49,121 nt of DNA from Clostridiales bacterium. GTDB taxonomy: Bacteria > Bacillota > Clostridia > Oscillospirales > Oscillospiraceae. This document shows positions 1-9,547 of this stretch, piece by piece; position 1 is the stretch's first letter, and each line of letters opens with the position of its first letter. The stretch is from NCBI GenBank assembly GCA_029265975.1, contig JAJUGN010000012.1, forward strand, positions 1 to 49,121, given 5' to 3'. Under the pieces are notes generated by a model. The model was given only the letters and a program-made list of their open reading frames with translations. It was not told where the DNA came from and searched no databases. A program made the position numbers and the translations under genes.

Positions 1-184
1 AAAAGCCCAAAGGGCTTTTTTGACAAGGGGGCTTGCATGACGGCCGCTCTGCCGCGCCCGTCATGAGAGGTGTCATTTCCGACGTACACGCCGCCGGAAC
101 TGACAGCTTTAACTTTTTTCCGCCATTTGTGGCGGAAATTCTGCGAAGCTTTTTTGCCGTAAACAAGTTTTTTGACAATCTGTC
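1..184. repeat. Multi-hairpin dispersed repeat, copy 1 (cut by window edge)
   Basis: This segment reappears in inverted orientation at 35619-35800, with roughly a dozen differences by eye. It is a string of short stem-loops: AAAAGCCC/GGGCTTTT at 1-20, TGACGG/CCGTCA near 38-63, a TGTCATTTCCG-type stem near 70-105, and TTTCCGCC/GGCGGAAA near 117-138. It lies just downstream of the minus-strand acyl-CoA synthetase. No protein is credible here. It looks like a structured intergenic repeat family rather than a coding mobile element. The left end is not visible. Confidence 0.85.
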
Positions 185-217
185 AAAGCCGCTCCGGGTT
201 TGACAGAAGCGGCTTTG
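184..217 (-). terminator. Hairpin downstream of the acyl-CoA synthetase
   Basis: Ten-base arms CAAAGCCGCT (184-193) and AGCGGCTTTG (208-217) enclose a 14-base loop, 48 bases after the minus-strand stop codon. The T-tract on the minus strand is weak, so termination is likely but not certain. Confidence 0.5.
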
Positions 218-265
218 TTCCATATGCACCGCGCGGGACCTGCGTCCCTCGCGGCTGCCGTCATA

Positions 266-1897
266 TCAATTTATCGTCTGCTGAGCCACGATGTCGAGCG
301 CGCCGTATTTTTCGCGCAGCTTGGGTTTTTCTATCTTTCCGGTAAGATTTCGGGGAACGACGTCGAATATTATCTCCTTAGGGCGTTTGTAGCGCGGCAG
401 AACCTTGCAGAATTCCTCTATGTCCTGAACTGTGCAGTCGGCCCCCTCTTTAAGCTCGATTATGGCCGAAGCGATCTCTCCGAGGCGCTTGTGCGCGCGT
501 CCTATAACTGCAACGTCCTTAACCCATTCGCAGCTTCTGAGGAAGTCTTCTATCTGAACGGGGTATATGTTCTCGCCTCCCGTAATAATGACGTCCTTTT
601 TTCTGTCTACAAGGTAGTAAAAGCCGTCCTCGTCCTGCATCGCCATATCGCCCGTGTAGAGCCATCCGTCCTTAAGCACCTCGGCGGTTGCCTTTTCATC
701 GTTATAATAGCAGGTCATAAGGCCCAGGCCTCTAAGTATCAGCTCTCCCACCTCGCCCCTCTTGACGTCCTGGCGGTTTTCGTCTACCACTCTGGCTTCC
801 CAGCCGTAACCGGGTATGCCTATCGCGCCGACCTTATGAATGTTTTCTACACCGAGATGAACCGATCCCGGGCCGATGCCTTCGGTGAGGCCGTAGTTCG
901 TATCGTACTGGTGCTTCGGGAAGTACTCCATCCAGCGCTTTATAAGGCTCGGAGGAACCGGCTGCGCTCCTATGTGCATGAGTCTCCACTGGTCTGTCTT
1001 ATAATTGCCGAGCCTGATTTCGCCGCTTTCCAGAGCGTCCAGTATGTCCTGCGCCCAGGGTACGAGCAGCCACACGATGGTAACCGCCTCGTTGCTCACC
1101 GTCTCCATTATCCACTTCGGGCTTACGCCTCTCAGCAGAACGGCGCGGCTTCCGGAGAGCAGGCTCCCCATCCAGTGCATCTTGGCGCCGGTATGGTAAA
1201 GAGGGGGCATGCAGAGGAAGCAGTCCTCCCTTGTCTGCCCGTGGTGGTTCAGCTCGCACTCGGCGGCATGTATGAGGCTGGAGTGCTTGTGCAGAATGGC
1301 CTTCGGAAAGCCCGTTGTGCCGGACGAAAAGTATATCGTCGAATAATCGTCGTCGGTTATAGGTATTTTCGGGTCCCTGCTGGAGCAATACGATATGAAT
1401 TTGAAATAGCTGAGGGCGTAATCCGGGCAGCGCGTGCCGACGTAGAACTGAAGCCTGATCTTAGGCATTGAGTCCTGGATGCTGTCTATGCGGTCGGTGA
1501 ATTCAGGCCCGAATATGAGAACCGAGGAATCCGACAGGTCAAGGCAGTAGCTGATCTCCTCCGCCGTGTAGCGGTAATTGAGCGGGACCACCAGGGCGCC
1601 GGTCCTGAGTATTCCGAAATATATCGGAAGCCATTCGAGGCAGTTCATCAGCAGTATCGCGACCTTGTCGCCCTTTTTTACCCCGTGGGCTAGCAGGAGA
1701 TTTGCGAAGCGGTTCGCCCTGCAGTCAAAATCCGCCCAGCTTATCTCCCTGCGGTAGGCTTTCTCGGGGTCGGTGACTACAAGGGGCGATTCCTTCCATG
1801 TTTCCTGGGCGGGTTCGTGCTCCGGATTGATTTCGATAAGCGCAACATCATCGCCGTAAAGCTTTGCGTTTCGCGTAAGGTATTCAGTAATAGGCAT
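266..1897 (-). CDS. Acyl-CoA synthetase (AMP-forming, class I adenylate-forming)
   Basis: This 543-residue cytoplasmic enzyme should activate a carboxylic acid to its acyl-adenylate and then the CoA thioester. The adenylate-forming motifs are in order: P-loop SSGTTGFPKA, a YGLTEG motif, GWLYTGD, the hinge DRKKDVIITGGENIYP, and the C-terminal lysine in NLTGKIEK. The start is placed at the ATG at 1897 because GGGAGAG lies six bases upstream; an in-frame ATG at 1915 has no such site. The acid used cannot be read from sequence; medium/long-chain fatty acids, carnitine-like or aromatic acids are all possible. It follows the polysaccharide operon on the same strand but is separated by a 13-bp GC-rich hairpin, so it is probably its own transcription unit. 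Confidence 0.85.
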   Translation of the reverse strand: MPITEYLTRNAKLYGDDVALIEINPEHEPAQETWKESPLVVTDPEKAYRREISWADFDCRANRFANLLLAHGVKKGDKVAILLMNCLEWLPIYFGILRTGALVVPLNYRYTAEEISYCLDLSDSSVLIFGPEFTDRIDSIQDSMPKIRLQFYVGTRCPDYALSYFKFISYCSSRDPKIPITDDDYSTIYFSSGTTGFPKAILHKHSSLIHAAECELNHHGQTREDCFLCMPPLYHTGAKMHWMGSLLSGSRAVLLRGVSPKWIMETVSNEAVTIVWLLVPWAQDILDALESGEIRLGNYKTDQWRLMHIGAQPVPPSLIKRWMEYFPKHQYDTNYGLTEGIGPGSVHLGVENIHKVGAIGIPGYGWEARVVDENRQDVKRGEVGELILRGLGLMTCYYNDEKATAEVLKDGWLYTGDMAMQDEDGFYYLVDRKKDVIITGGENIYPVQIEDFLRSCEWVKDVAVIGRAHKRLGEIASAIIELKEGADCTVQDIEEFCKVLPRYKRPKEIIFDVVPRNLTGKIEKPKLREKYGALDIVAQQTIN

Positions 1898-2085
1898 CTG
1901 CTTCTCTCCCATCAAGTAAAAAAATAGACCTTTGCCCTTTTGAGCGGGGCAAGGTGTACCGCGGGGCTATCATTTTTTCTTTATAAGTATCTGCGGTACC
2001 GCCAGTCCCGTGCGCTCTTCAGCGTTTTAAATCATTCTATCAAAGATGAATGATTTGTCAAGCCTAACTTTAAGGCATAAACAGG

Positions 2086-2119
2086 CCCGGGCGCGCGGAA
2101 AAATCCCCGCGCGCCCGGG
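2086..2119 (-). terminator. Strong GC-rich hairpin ending the polysaccharide operon
   Basis: Perfect 13-base arms CCCGGGCGCGCGG and CCGCGCGCCCGGG flank an 8-base loop, 17 bases beyond the last gene of the operon. The minus-strand tail is only moderately T-rich (CCTGTTTA). The rest of 1898-2135 shows nothing coding; it should hold the acyl-CoA synthetase promoter, which I cannot place. Confidence 0.7.
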
Positions 2120-2135
2120 TTTCGGCGCAATATCG

Positions 2136-3371
2136 CTATCTTTGCGAAGAGAAGCTGTATTCAGGCTTCCTTGCCGTTTCTCCGGCGCATAAATATATGC
2201 GTCTTCCGAGCTCTGCGGACAAGTAGGCCGCGTAGATAATGTTTGCGGTTTCGCAGGCGAGCCTGAAGCCGGATTTCGGCTCCCGGTCGAAGTATACGCT
2301 CTCCATAAAGTCCTGCATCTCCCCCGCATAGCCTCTCATTATATCGTCGGCAATAAATGGCCTGTTCCATCCGGTCTTTGACGGCAGCATTTCCGAAATG
2401 TAAACACCGTCCAGCCCGTCCTCGTCCGGCATGTATGCGTTCATCGCGTCGTTCATTGTGAGAGTGCAGAAAATAGCCGCGTCGTTGCAGTACAGCTCTA
2501 TGTCGTTTCTGCTTCCGCCGAGCAGTGTGTCAGTGGCCATGATAACAGCCTTCGAGCCGTCCGAAAACGTAAGTATTGCCGTTCCCATATCCTCCACGTC
2601 GCTTGGCCTGGCGGCTATATGCCTTCTTTCGTAATCCGAAAGCGTCGGCGTTATGCGCCCCATGTCGGCCAGCACGCTCTCGACGTTTATCTCTTTTCCA
2701 TGCGCCTTGCCCTCCTGCCATTTCAGCCAGAGTATTGCGGAGAGCGGATGCGAGCCGGTGCGGATAAAGGTGCCTCCGCCTGTTTTGCTCCATTCGCCCG
2801 CCACCCGGGAGCTTGAGCCTTTCAGGCTCTCCTCGCCCTTCATGTAAAGTATGCGGCTTTTCTTTGCGCATACTATCTCCGCCGCTTTCAGGACCGCCGG
2901 CGCGTAAACAAAGTTTTCAGCGTACATGAACTTTTTCCCGGAGCTCTCCACAAGGCTTTTCAGCCGCTCAAGCGAAAAAACAAGCTCCTTATACATAATG
3001 CTTTTCGGCACCCTTTCGCCCACCGAATCTCCTTCTCCCGGGTTTCCGAAATATCCGGTAAGCGGTTTTTCGCATATGACGTGCTTTCCCGCCCCTATCG
3101 CCTCCCTTATCATCTCATAATGAAGATAAGGCGGCGTGCAGATGTCTATCACGTCTATTTCGGGGTCGTCTATCAGGTCGGCAAATTCCCGCGAGGCGTA
3201 TCTGAAGCCGAAACGCTCCTTCGCCGGGAACACCTGCTCCGCCCTCGGAGCTATTATTCTTTTTAGGTATACTGGCACGCCTGATACTCTGCGGTAGGCC
3301 TCGCAGTGCAGCTCCGCGGCTCGCCCCGCCCCCGCCATGCCGATGGTTACGGCTCCCGGTCTGTTCGTCAT
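2136..3371 (-). CDS. Gfo/Idh/MocA-family oxidoreductase
   Basis: A 411-residue NAD(P)-dependent dehydrogenase of the Gfo/Idh/MocA family, typically acting on sugars or nucleotide sugars. The N-terminal Rossmann segment begins at GMAGAGRAAELH (about residues 12-23), followed by DVIDICTPPYLH and the catalytic-type EKPL lysine motif (about residue 100). The rest is the alpha/beta substrate domain. The start has a good AAAGGAGG site. It is the last gene of the minus-strand polysaccharide operon, 26 bases after the flippase, so a role in making or modifying one sugar of the repeat unit is likely. The substrate is unknown. Confidence 0.8.
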   Translation of the reverse strand: MTNRPGAVTIGMAGAGRAAELHCEAYRRVSGVPVYLKRIIAPRAEQVFPAKERFGFRYASREFADLIDDPEIDVIDICTPPYLHYEMIREAIGAGKHVICEKPLTGYFGNPGEGDSVGERVPKSIMYKELVFSLERLKSLVESSGKKFMYAENFVYAPAVLKAAEIVCAKKSRILYMKGEESLKGSSSRVAGEWSKTGGGTFIRTGSHPLSAILWLKWQEGKAHGKEINVESVLADMGRITPTLSDYERRHIAARPSDVEDMGTAILTFSDGSKAVIMATDTLLGGSRNDIELYCNDAAIFCTLTMNDAMNAYMPDEDGLDGVYISEMLPSKTGWNRPFIADDIMRGYAGEMQDFMESVYFDREPKSGFRLACETANIIYAAYLSAELGRRIYLCAGETARKPEYSFSSQR

Positions 3372-3397
3372 TTTTCCTCCTTTGGCGGAACGCGCCC

Positions 3398-4804
3398 TTA
3401 CGCCTCCCGCTTTGTTTTTATAAGCTCAAGCAATTTCCGGTTTATGAGCTTCCTGCCGTTGATTGCGAACACCGCGGCCGCTATGATTGCCGCCGCGCAC
3501 AGCGACAGGGGTGCGTCCAGATACATTACGGCGATCTGAACTATGATGAGGGCATAAGATACTATGTCCCTTATATAATCCACGGACAATGCCATTATCC
3601 GGCGGGAATCCGCCAGCCTTATCAGCCATATGAGCATGTAGCTGAGGCAGGTGGCTATCGCGGCTCCGTGCATGCCGCAGGCTTTTATCAGAAAATAATT
3701 CATCGCTATGTTGAAAAGCGCCGCCGCGGCGGTCGAGTAGAATATCGGCTTTGTCTTTTTTGCGGATGTGTATATGCTCCCCAGCATCACCGACATCGAG
3801 TTGAAAATATAGGCGAAGAAAATTATCATCGAAGGTTTCCAAGCGGCAAAGAAGTCCCTGCTGTATAAGAGGGTTCCGATGATTTTTGAAAAGCATATGA
3901 GAGCGGATACCAGCACGATGTTGAAGGACGAGAACACCCTGTATACGCCGGAGAAAAAATCCGCGGACTCCTTCGAACCGAAATCCTTTACGGCGGATAT
4001 CTGCCAGGCGCTTATGAATATCGACGAGATGACCGTTATAAGCGTCGGCACCTTGTACGCGACCGAATACACCCCCACGCAGGACACTCCCGCCATCACC
4101 TTCAGCATGAATTTATCCGAGGAATTGCTCACCCACCAGCTGATGGAATTCGGTATCAGGGGAAGGGTATACGCGGTTACGGCTTTGTATATTTCCCTTT
4201 CGATCTTAAACGGGTTAGTGATTTTCCTCAAAAGGTCGCACCTGGCCTGGACAACGCACCAGCTCAGAAGGCAGCCTGCGGCTCCGCCCAGAAGGAAGCC
4301 TGCCGCTCCCAGTCGCATGACGACGACGAAAATCAGGTTAAGCGACAATACAAAGGCCGAGCTGAGAACCCCGAAAGCTGAATAGAGCTTCACCCTGTCG
4401 ATGCCCTTAATATATGAGCCTATCACGTTATGCGTATTGACGGCGAAAAAGTATGCTACAACGAGAAGCGGGAAATCGCCTGTCAGACCCAGTCTGCCGA
4501 GCAGGGGCGAAGCCAGCGCGAATAACAGCGTCCCCGAAAGCGTGAACGCAAGGCCTATGCTGAGTATCTTGGAAGGGTCGTATTGCCCGTCGAGGCAGAA
4601 CCTTATAACGGCCTCGTATACCACCATGGTCATAACGGGGCTTAAAAGCGATACCGTCGTAATGACCAGGTCGTATACGCCGTACTCCTTCGTGCTGAGT
4701 ATGCCGGTGAAAAGGGGAAGCAGAAGGAGTGACAGGAGCTTTGTCGAGGTCTGGCCAATCGTGATAAGGATGATGTCGACGGACAGTTTCTTATACCTGT
4801 TCAA
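3398..4804 (-). CDS. Polysaccharide flippase (Wzx / MATE-like oligosaccharide exporter)
   Basis: A 468-residue, almost wholly hydrophobic protein with about 12-14 predicted membrane segments, typical of the Wzx/RfbX family that flips undecaprenyl-linked repeat units across the membrane. The opening, with IGQTSTKLLSLLLLPLF, is the usual first helix of this family. A TTG start at 4804 is favoured because GAGAGG sits eight bases upstream; a GTG at 4813 is the alternative. It overlaps the end of the wzy-like gene by 14 bases, so the two are translationally coupled. The combination of flippase and polymerase marks a Wzx/Wzy-dependent pathway. Confidence 0.88.
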   Translation of the reverse strand: MNRYKKLSVDIILITIGQTSTKLLSLLLLPLFTGILSTKEYGVYDLVITTVSLLSPVMTMVVYEAVIRFCLDGQYDPSKILSIGLAFTLSGTLLFALASPLLGRLGLTGDFPLLVVAYFFAVNTHNVIGSYIKGIDRVKLYSAFGVLSSAFVLSLNLIFVVVMRLGAAGFLLGGAAGCLLSWCVVQARCDLLRKITNPFKIEREIYKAVTAYTLPLIPNSISWWVSNSSDKFMLKVMAGVSCVGVYSVAYKVPTLITVISSIFISAWQISAVKDFGSKESADFFSGVYRVFSSFNIVLVSALICFSKIIGTLLYSRDFFAAWKPSMIIFFAYIFNSMSVMLGSIYTSAKKTKPIFYSTAAAALFNIAMNYFLIKACGMHGAAIATCLSYMLIWLIRLADSRRIMALSVDYIRDIVSYALIIVQIAVMYLDAPLSLCAAAIIAAAVFAINGRKLINRKLLELIKTKREA

Positions 4805-6128
4805 TAGCAGCACCTCTCATGCACGCGACTGACTGCGCCAGCGCGCAGGAGATAAGGTAGGGTATGCAGAATATGCTGTCGTAGAGCGGGTTCCCCGATA
4901 TGCAGTAAAGCAGAAAGTAAAGCTGAGAGTAGAGCGCGAAAGCCGCCGCGGCGCGCTCTCCATTTTGGGGGCTTTCAATAAGCCTGCCCGCGGCCGCACT
5001 CCGCCATGTCCCGACCAGCGCTGCGGCCATCGGAACCATGAACATTATGAGCCCCGCAACTCCCGTCTCGGCCAGAAGCTGTATGTATACGTTATGGGTG
5101 GCGAGCCTGTATCCGTTGTTGTCCGTGTATGGTACATGCCTTATAAGCTGGTTCCACCCGACGCCGAAAAGCTCGTTTCCTTTGTAGTTTTGCAGCGCGT
5201 ATCTCCACAGGATGGAGCGCGAATTGGTTATGTCCCTCCCGTTTTCAATCCCTTTTATCGTTTCCGAAAACTTAATATACCAGTCGCTGTTCTGTACGCT
5301 GTCAGACAGGGCGAATATTACGCTCAGAACCGATATTGCAATCAGGAATGCGAGGAACCACTTGAATATTTTCGCCTTTGTTCTGGTGCAGACATAAAAG
5401 GTGAGCAGCAGCGAAAAGACAGAAAAAGCCAGAGGCCCCCTTTTTCCCGTCAGCACAATGCATACCATTGCCAAGATTCCGTAAAGCATAGGCAGCTTCC
5501 TGCGTTTCTCGCCGAAGTACCACATAAAAAATGAGCAGCCCATGGCCGGGATCAGAGCGGCGCACAGCGAGGTGTTGTTTGAAAAAATACTGACTATTTT
5601 GCCGCTTGCGGCTCTGCCGGCCAGATTTGAGTATATGGCCGGATATTCCATGTATCTGGCCGCAATCAGCTTAGTATAGAGCTCGGGAAGCGTTCTCGCG
5701 ACCAGAGAAACGAAAAGGCATAGTGCGCTCCAGAAAATGGCGGCCCTGCAAATCGAGCGGAAATCTACATTTGCGGACTTCAGCAGCAGAATCAGGCAGG
5801 GGAGCATGACAAGGATATTTGTCCCGGTTCCGGTTATATTCAAATCCTTCCATACGCAGCTGTATGCCAGCGGCACAACCGGCAGCAGCCATAAAAACCG
5901 GGCTTTTCCTTTTTTCTGCCTGACCTTCAGAAATATTAAAAGCGCACAGTGGGCGGCAATCAGGACATACAGCGCCCTCATTATCTGGAAGCCTGTCTTT
6001 AAGTTTATAAAAACGTTCGGCGCGCCGCTTATCATCGCGTACATGTAAAGCAGCGAAACGGCATTCGTCGCCGCCTTTTCTGCATTAACGCTCAGCACCA
6101 TTTTGGATCCATTGTTTTTGACAGGCAT
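4791..6128 (-). CDS. O-antigen polymerase / ligase-like membrane protein (Wzy)
   Basis: A 445-residue polytopic membrane protein. The family signature is the long periplasmic/extracellular loop with GVGWNQ and then the HNVYIQLLAETGVAGL segment (about residues 320-360), the Wzy_C motif shared by O-antigen polymerases and WaaL ligases. Hydrophobic segments flank this loop on both sides. Beside a Wzx flippase it is best read as the polymerase joining flipped repeat units; a ligase role cannot be excluded. It starts one base after the pyruvyl transferase gene ends and runs into the flippase gene. Confidence 0.82.
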   Translation of the reverse strand: MPVKNNGSKMVLSVNAEKAATNAVSLLYMYAMISGAPNVFINLKTGFQIMRALYVLIAAHCALLIFLKVRQKKGKARFLWLLPVVPLAYSCVWKDLNITGTGTNILVMLPCLILLLKSANVDFRSICRAAIFWSALCLFVSLVARTLPELYTKLIAARYMEYPAIYSNLAGRAASGKIVSIFSNNTSLCAALIPAMGCSFFMWYFGEKRRKLPMLYGILAMVCIVLTGKRGPLAFSVFSLLLTFYVCTRTKAKIFKWFLAFLIAISVLSVIFALSDSVQNSDWYIKFSETIKGIENGRDITNSRSILWRYALQNYKGNELFGVGWNQLIRHVPYTDNNGYRLATHNVYIQLLAETGVAGLIMFMVPMAAALVGTWRSAAAGRLIESPQNGERAAAAFALYSQLYFLLYCISGNPLYDSIFCIPYLISCALAQSVACMRGAAIEQV

Positions 6129-6129
6129 A

Positions 6130-7296
6130 TCAGCGATCCCAACCCTTAAAAATCGAATATGAGAGGTAGGCTTCCGATTCCAGCTTCATTTGCTTCATAA
6201 GCTCGTTCGCCCTGCGATAATCAATTTCCTCTCTTAAAATCCCGGCGGCCTCCTCTGGCTCCGACGCTATCCTGCCCTGAAGCTCAAGCCGGCCGAGAAG
6301 CTCGGTAATCCGGGAGGAGCGGGTCATATTCGGTACCGCGATGAATTTTTTATTGAAAATCAGGGAAAACGCGGTGGCGTGGAAGGAATTCGTCACCACG
6401 AGGTCCGCTTTGCGTATATATCCGAGAAACTCGCCGGGAGCGGCCGGCAAATGACGCGCACGGCCTCGCAGGACAAGCTTTTCCGGCGAAATGTCTACGC
6501 AGCGGGCGCCGCTTTCCTCCGCAATTCTGTTCACCGCCCCGCAGAACCTCGGGATGCCGCTGTCGGGGATCGCGTAAACGAGAATATACGGCTCCTCGAC
6601 CGCGGGCTCGCGCATGATCCTTAAGTATTCCTCCGGAGAGAGCAGGAAAACCGGGTCGGCCGATATACGCACTTCCTTCTCGAAGACCGCTTCTATCCTT
6701 TCCTTCATTTCCGCTTCCCGCAAAGAAATATGATCAAGCTTTTTTATCGCTTCCGCCGCTTCGTCCGGTATCTCTCCCAGCTCGCAGGCGCTGACGGCGT
6801 AGGTCACGCGCCTTGCCGCCTTTGGAGCAAAGTCAAGAAAATATACAAGATCCGGCTTTCCCTCCGTTATCCCTGGGTTCCATAGCTGGTCGCTGCCGCT
6901 GACATAAACGTCGCAGCCCGGAGGGTCCTTCCTCAGCTCTTCGAGAGTCCTGTATTTTTTGGTAAGGGAGATGTTCCGCTCAATGAATTTTTTGAAACTT
7001 AATTTGCTTTTAAGCTTTTTTATTATGTTTTTATGCGCTTTTATTGTTCCTAAAAAAGCTCTTGAAGCGCGCATCGAGGCTTCAAAAACGCCTTGCTGCC
7101 TGTATTTTCCGTAAGCCGTGCGCGCGTTTTCAAGCGGATTGCCGAAAACCGAATAGCGCTTTTCGTGATATCGCGGGCGGTAGTCTATTACTACGGCGTC
7201 CCCGCCCATGGACCTGAGCTTTTCCTGAAGCGCATAGCATTGCAGAACCGCGCCGCAGTTTTCAGCGAAATGGAAGGTTGTTATTCCTATTCTCAT
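6130..7296 (-). CDS. Polysaccharide pyruvyl transferase family protein
   Basis: A 388-residue protein of the CsaB/WcaK family, which transfers pyruvate from phosphoenolpyruvate onto a sugar as a ketal. The N-terminus, with ENCGAVLQCYALQ, and the central SGSDQLWNPG motif (about residues 130-140) are characteristic; VVTNSFHATAFSLIF near the C-terminus is the second typical signature. The ATG at 7296 overlaps the stop of the upstream glycosyltransferase as ATGA, which fixes the start; a longer reading to 7521 would add a basic, low-complexity extension inside the neighbour. Predicted role: negatively charged pyruvyl decoration of the polymer. Confidence 0.85.
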   Translation of the reverse strand: MRIGITTFHFAENCGAVLQCYALQEKLRSMGGDAVVIDYRPRYHEKRYSVFGNPLENARTAYGKYRQQGVFEASMRASRAFLGTIKAHKNIIKKLKSKLSFKKFIERNISLTKKYRTLEELRKDPPGCDVYVSGSDQLWNPGITEGKPDLVYFLDFAPKAARRVTYAVSACELGEIPDEAAEAIKKLDHISLREAEMKERIEAVFEKEVRISADPVFLLSPEEYLRIMREPAVEEPYILVYAIPDSGIPRFCGAVNRIAEESGARCVDISPEKLVLRGRARHLPAAPGEFLGYIRKADLVVTNSFHATAFSLIFNKKFIAVPNMTRSSRITELLGRLELQGRIASEPEEAAGILREEIDYRRANELMKQMKLESEAYLSYSIFKGWDR

Positions 7297-8357
7297 CCCT
7301 TCCGCCTCCCGGTCAGTTTTTGCAGCAGACCGTACAGAAGAACCGCAGGCGTATAAGCTCCCAGCTTCAGAAGCAGCAGCAGCGCTCGGATTTTTATGCT
7401 TTTGAACGCGGATAGCGATGCGTTTTTTATGACAAGGCTGTTTGCCCTTCTCGCCGCGAGCTCTCTCAGCGAGTCCTTTTTTTCCCTTAGCGACGCTTTT
7501 CTTCTGCTGTTGAGCAGGCACTTTTTCAATGTGTCCGCTATCCTGAAAAGGCTTTCCTCACAGTAAGCCTCAAATATTTCCCTGTCTCCGGTTAAAGACA
7601 GCTCCTCAAGCGCATCGAGCATCTTTTCGCTGACCTTTCCGTATATGGCGTCAAAGCTTTCCGAATAAGAAGCGGACTTGAGCTCCGTTCTGTGAGACTG
7701 CCTGTAAAAATACAGGGCTTCGTCGATATAATTTACGGCAGACGCATGGAAAAATGCCCGCAGGTTGAATATCGTGTCCTCCATCTGGCTGAGCCCGACA
7801 TCGAAGGCGAGCTTTCCGCGCTCAATGAGCCCCCTTTTGTAGAGCTTGCCCCAGGCGATACCGATCGAAGCATGGTAGTCCTCACGCCTCGGGCGGCAGC
7901 GGTTCTCTCGTATCGTCTGCAGGTACAGCTCCCTCTTATCACTCATGTAGAGCCTCGAACCCTCAAAAAAATGCTCCTCAAATTCCGAGCGGTCGAAGCG
8001 TACAACGCAGCAGCAGGCGGATATTTCGGCTTTGCCCGCCGCCGCATTATAGAGCTTTTCTATAAATTCGCAGGCTATGCAGTCGTCGGAATCCACAAAT
8101 GCAACCCAATCGCCCTTTGAGAGCGCAAGACCGTCGTTTCTTGCCGCGGATACTCCGCCGTTTGGCTTATTAACGAGCTTTATTCTCCCGTCCCGCTCGG
8201 CATAGCGGGAACAGATATCTCCGCTTCTGTCTTTCGAGCCGTCGTTTATCAGAATGATCTCCAGATTTTTGTAGCTCTGCGACAAAATGCTGTCAAGGCA
8301 TTCGGCAAGATGCTTTTCCGCATTGTATACGGGCACTATGACAGAAATCAGTTCCAA
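7293..8357 (-). CDS. Glycosyltransferase family 2
   Basis: A 354-residue GT-A fold glycosyltransferase. The N-terminus reads SVIVPVYNAEKHLAECLDSI, followed by ILINDGSKDRSG and the metal-binding FVDSDD motif (about residues 88-93), all standard for GT2. The start is a TTG preceded by GGGGGAG. The C-terminal region has a short hydrophobic segment (about residues 325-345) that could anchor it to the membrane. It is one of only two obvious GT2 enzymes in the operon, so it builds one linkage of the repeat unit; donor and acceptor are unknown. Confidence 0.9.
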   Translation of the reverse strand: MELISVIVPVYNAEKHLAECLDSILSQSYKNLEIILINDGSKDRSGDICSRYAERDGRIKLVNKPNGGVSAARNDGLALSKGDWVAFVDSDDCIACEFIEKLYNAAAGKAEISACCCVVRFDRSEFEEHFFEGSRLYMSDKRELYLQTIRENRCRPRREDYHASIGIAWGKLYKRGLIERGKLAFDVGLSQMEDTIFNLRAFFHASAVNYIDEALYFYRQSHRTELKSASYSESFDAIYGKVSEKMLDALEELSLTGDREIFEAYCEESLFRIADTLKKCLLNSRRKASLREKKDSLRELAARRANSLVIKNASLSAFKSIKIRALLLLLKLGAYTPAVLLYGLLQKLTGRRKG

Positions 8358-8387
8358 GCGTACTCCCCCGAACGAGGCTCCGGCCTC

Positions 8388-9527
8388 CTATAATATTTCA
8401 AGCCTGTTCTGCAAAACCGCGGAAATCTCGGTCTTATTCCCGTATTCCCTTCTGATAGTATTTTCTATTTCCCTCGTGTACGCTGGCGCTATTATTATTA
8501 TCGCGTCCACCGGGTCTGCGCGGAATTTGCTTGGCGCGACAATCGGAATATGCGTCGCCGGGGAGTACCTCCCCTGCTTGAACGGGGCCGAATCGATTAT
8601 GTACTCTATTTCTGCGGCTATGCCGGCCGCCGAGAGCAGAGTAAAGCACTGGTGGCTCGCGCCCCATACCGCAACTTTTTCTCCGCGCCTTTTATGCGAG
8701 CCTATGTAGCTTTTAAGCCGCTCCTTCAGCTCCGAGAAGCCTTTGAGCATTCCCTCCGGCGCGTCGTTTTCCCTTTTCTGAACGGCAAGGAGTATCGAAT
8801 CGCCGTTTGAACGCCCGCATTCGACTACGCGGAAGCCGTTTTTCTCCATGCAGAACCTTATTGTTTCCTCGGAATAATAGGCAATATGATCGCGAATAAG
8901 CTCGTACCATCTGCCCTCCTCCAGAATGTATTCGAGGCTCGGAACCGTTAAAAGCCCGTAGGCTCTGTCCTTCAGATTTCTGAACAAGCTCCTGAGGTAT
9001 GCGTTCGGGTCCGGAAGATGCTCCAGAAAGTTAAACGATACGAAGGCGTCGTAAGGCGCGCCCTCAATCGTGGTTTCCTCACTCTCCGGAAAGCCCTCGT
9101 ATACCCTGAGGCCGGCGGCTCTCGCATTGCCCGCGAGCACCGGGTTGTGCTCGAGCCCCGAAGCCTCGACGCCTAAATTGCTAAACAGCTCGAGAAATTC
9201 TCCCCGGCCGCAGCCGGCCTCTATTATTTTACCGCCCCTCAGCCCGAACATATCAATAAACCTTGAGCACTGCTCCAGCCTGTATCTCCTTACGGTTTCG
9301 CTGAACAGGCAGGAACGGATCGCGTCCCTGTAATAGCTCACCGGCTCGGAATCCAGCTGTACGAGTCCGCAGCCCGAGCATTTGCGGAGCTCGAGCCTGA
9401 AGCCGCGGTCGCCTTCCAGGTCGTCGGCGTAGGGCATGCCCTGCGCCGAGTCCGGTAGATTGTCGAGCGTAAAAAGCGGCTTTTCAAACAGCGTATTATC
9501 GCAGACTATGCATTTTGTCCTTTTCAT
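8388..9527 (-). CDS. Sugar C-methyltransferase (zinc-binding, three-domain type)
   Basis: A 379-residue enzyme with the architecture of nucleotide-sugar C-methyltransferases such as TylC3 and NovU. There is an N-terminal zinc domain with CIVC and CSGCGL, a SAM-binding Rossmann domain with EAGCGRGEFL (about residues 105-115) and NFLEHLPDP, and a C-terminal domain containing VAVWGASHQCFTLL. The start at 9527 is chosen because GGAG lies six bases upstream; a TTG at 9551 would add eight residues. Such enzymes put a methyl branch on a carbon next to the keto group of a 4-keto-deoxy sugar. That fits the CDP-4-keto sugar genes in the same operon. Confidence 0.8.
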   Translation of the reverse strand: MKRTKCIVCDNTLFEKPLFTLDNLPDSAQGMPYADDLEGDRGFRLELRKCSGCGLVQLDSEPVSYYRDAIRSCLFSETVRRYRLEQCSRFIDMFGLRGGKIIEAGCGRGEFLELFSNLGVEASGLEHNPVLAGNARAAGLRVYEGFPESEETTIEGAPYDAFVSFNFLEHLPDPNAYLRSLFRNLKDRAYGLLTVPSLEYILEEGRWYELIRDHIAYYSEETIRFCMEKNGFRVVECGRSNGDSILLAVQKRENDAPEGMLKGFSELKERLKSYIGSHKRRGEKVAVWGASHQCFTLLSAAGIAAEIEYIIDSAPFKQGRYSPATHIPIVAPSKFRADPVDAIIIIAPAYTREIENTIRREYGNKTEISAVLQNRLEIL

Positions 9528-9547
9528 ATGCATCTCCAAACGGCCAG

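Noticed and set aside
200-1471. Long plus-strand open frame opposite the acyl-CoA synthetase
   Set aside because: It mirrors a clear adenylate-forming enzyme on the other strand, has no ribosome site and no family resemblance; GC-rich coding DNA often leaves such open antisense frames.
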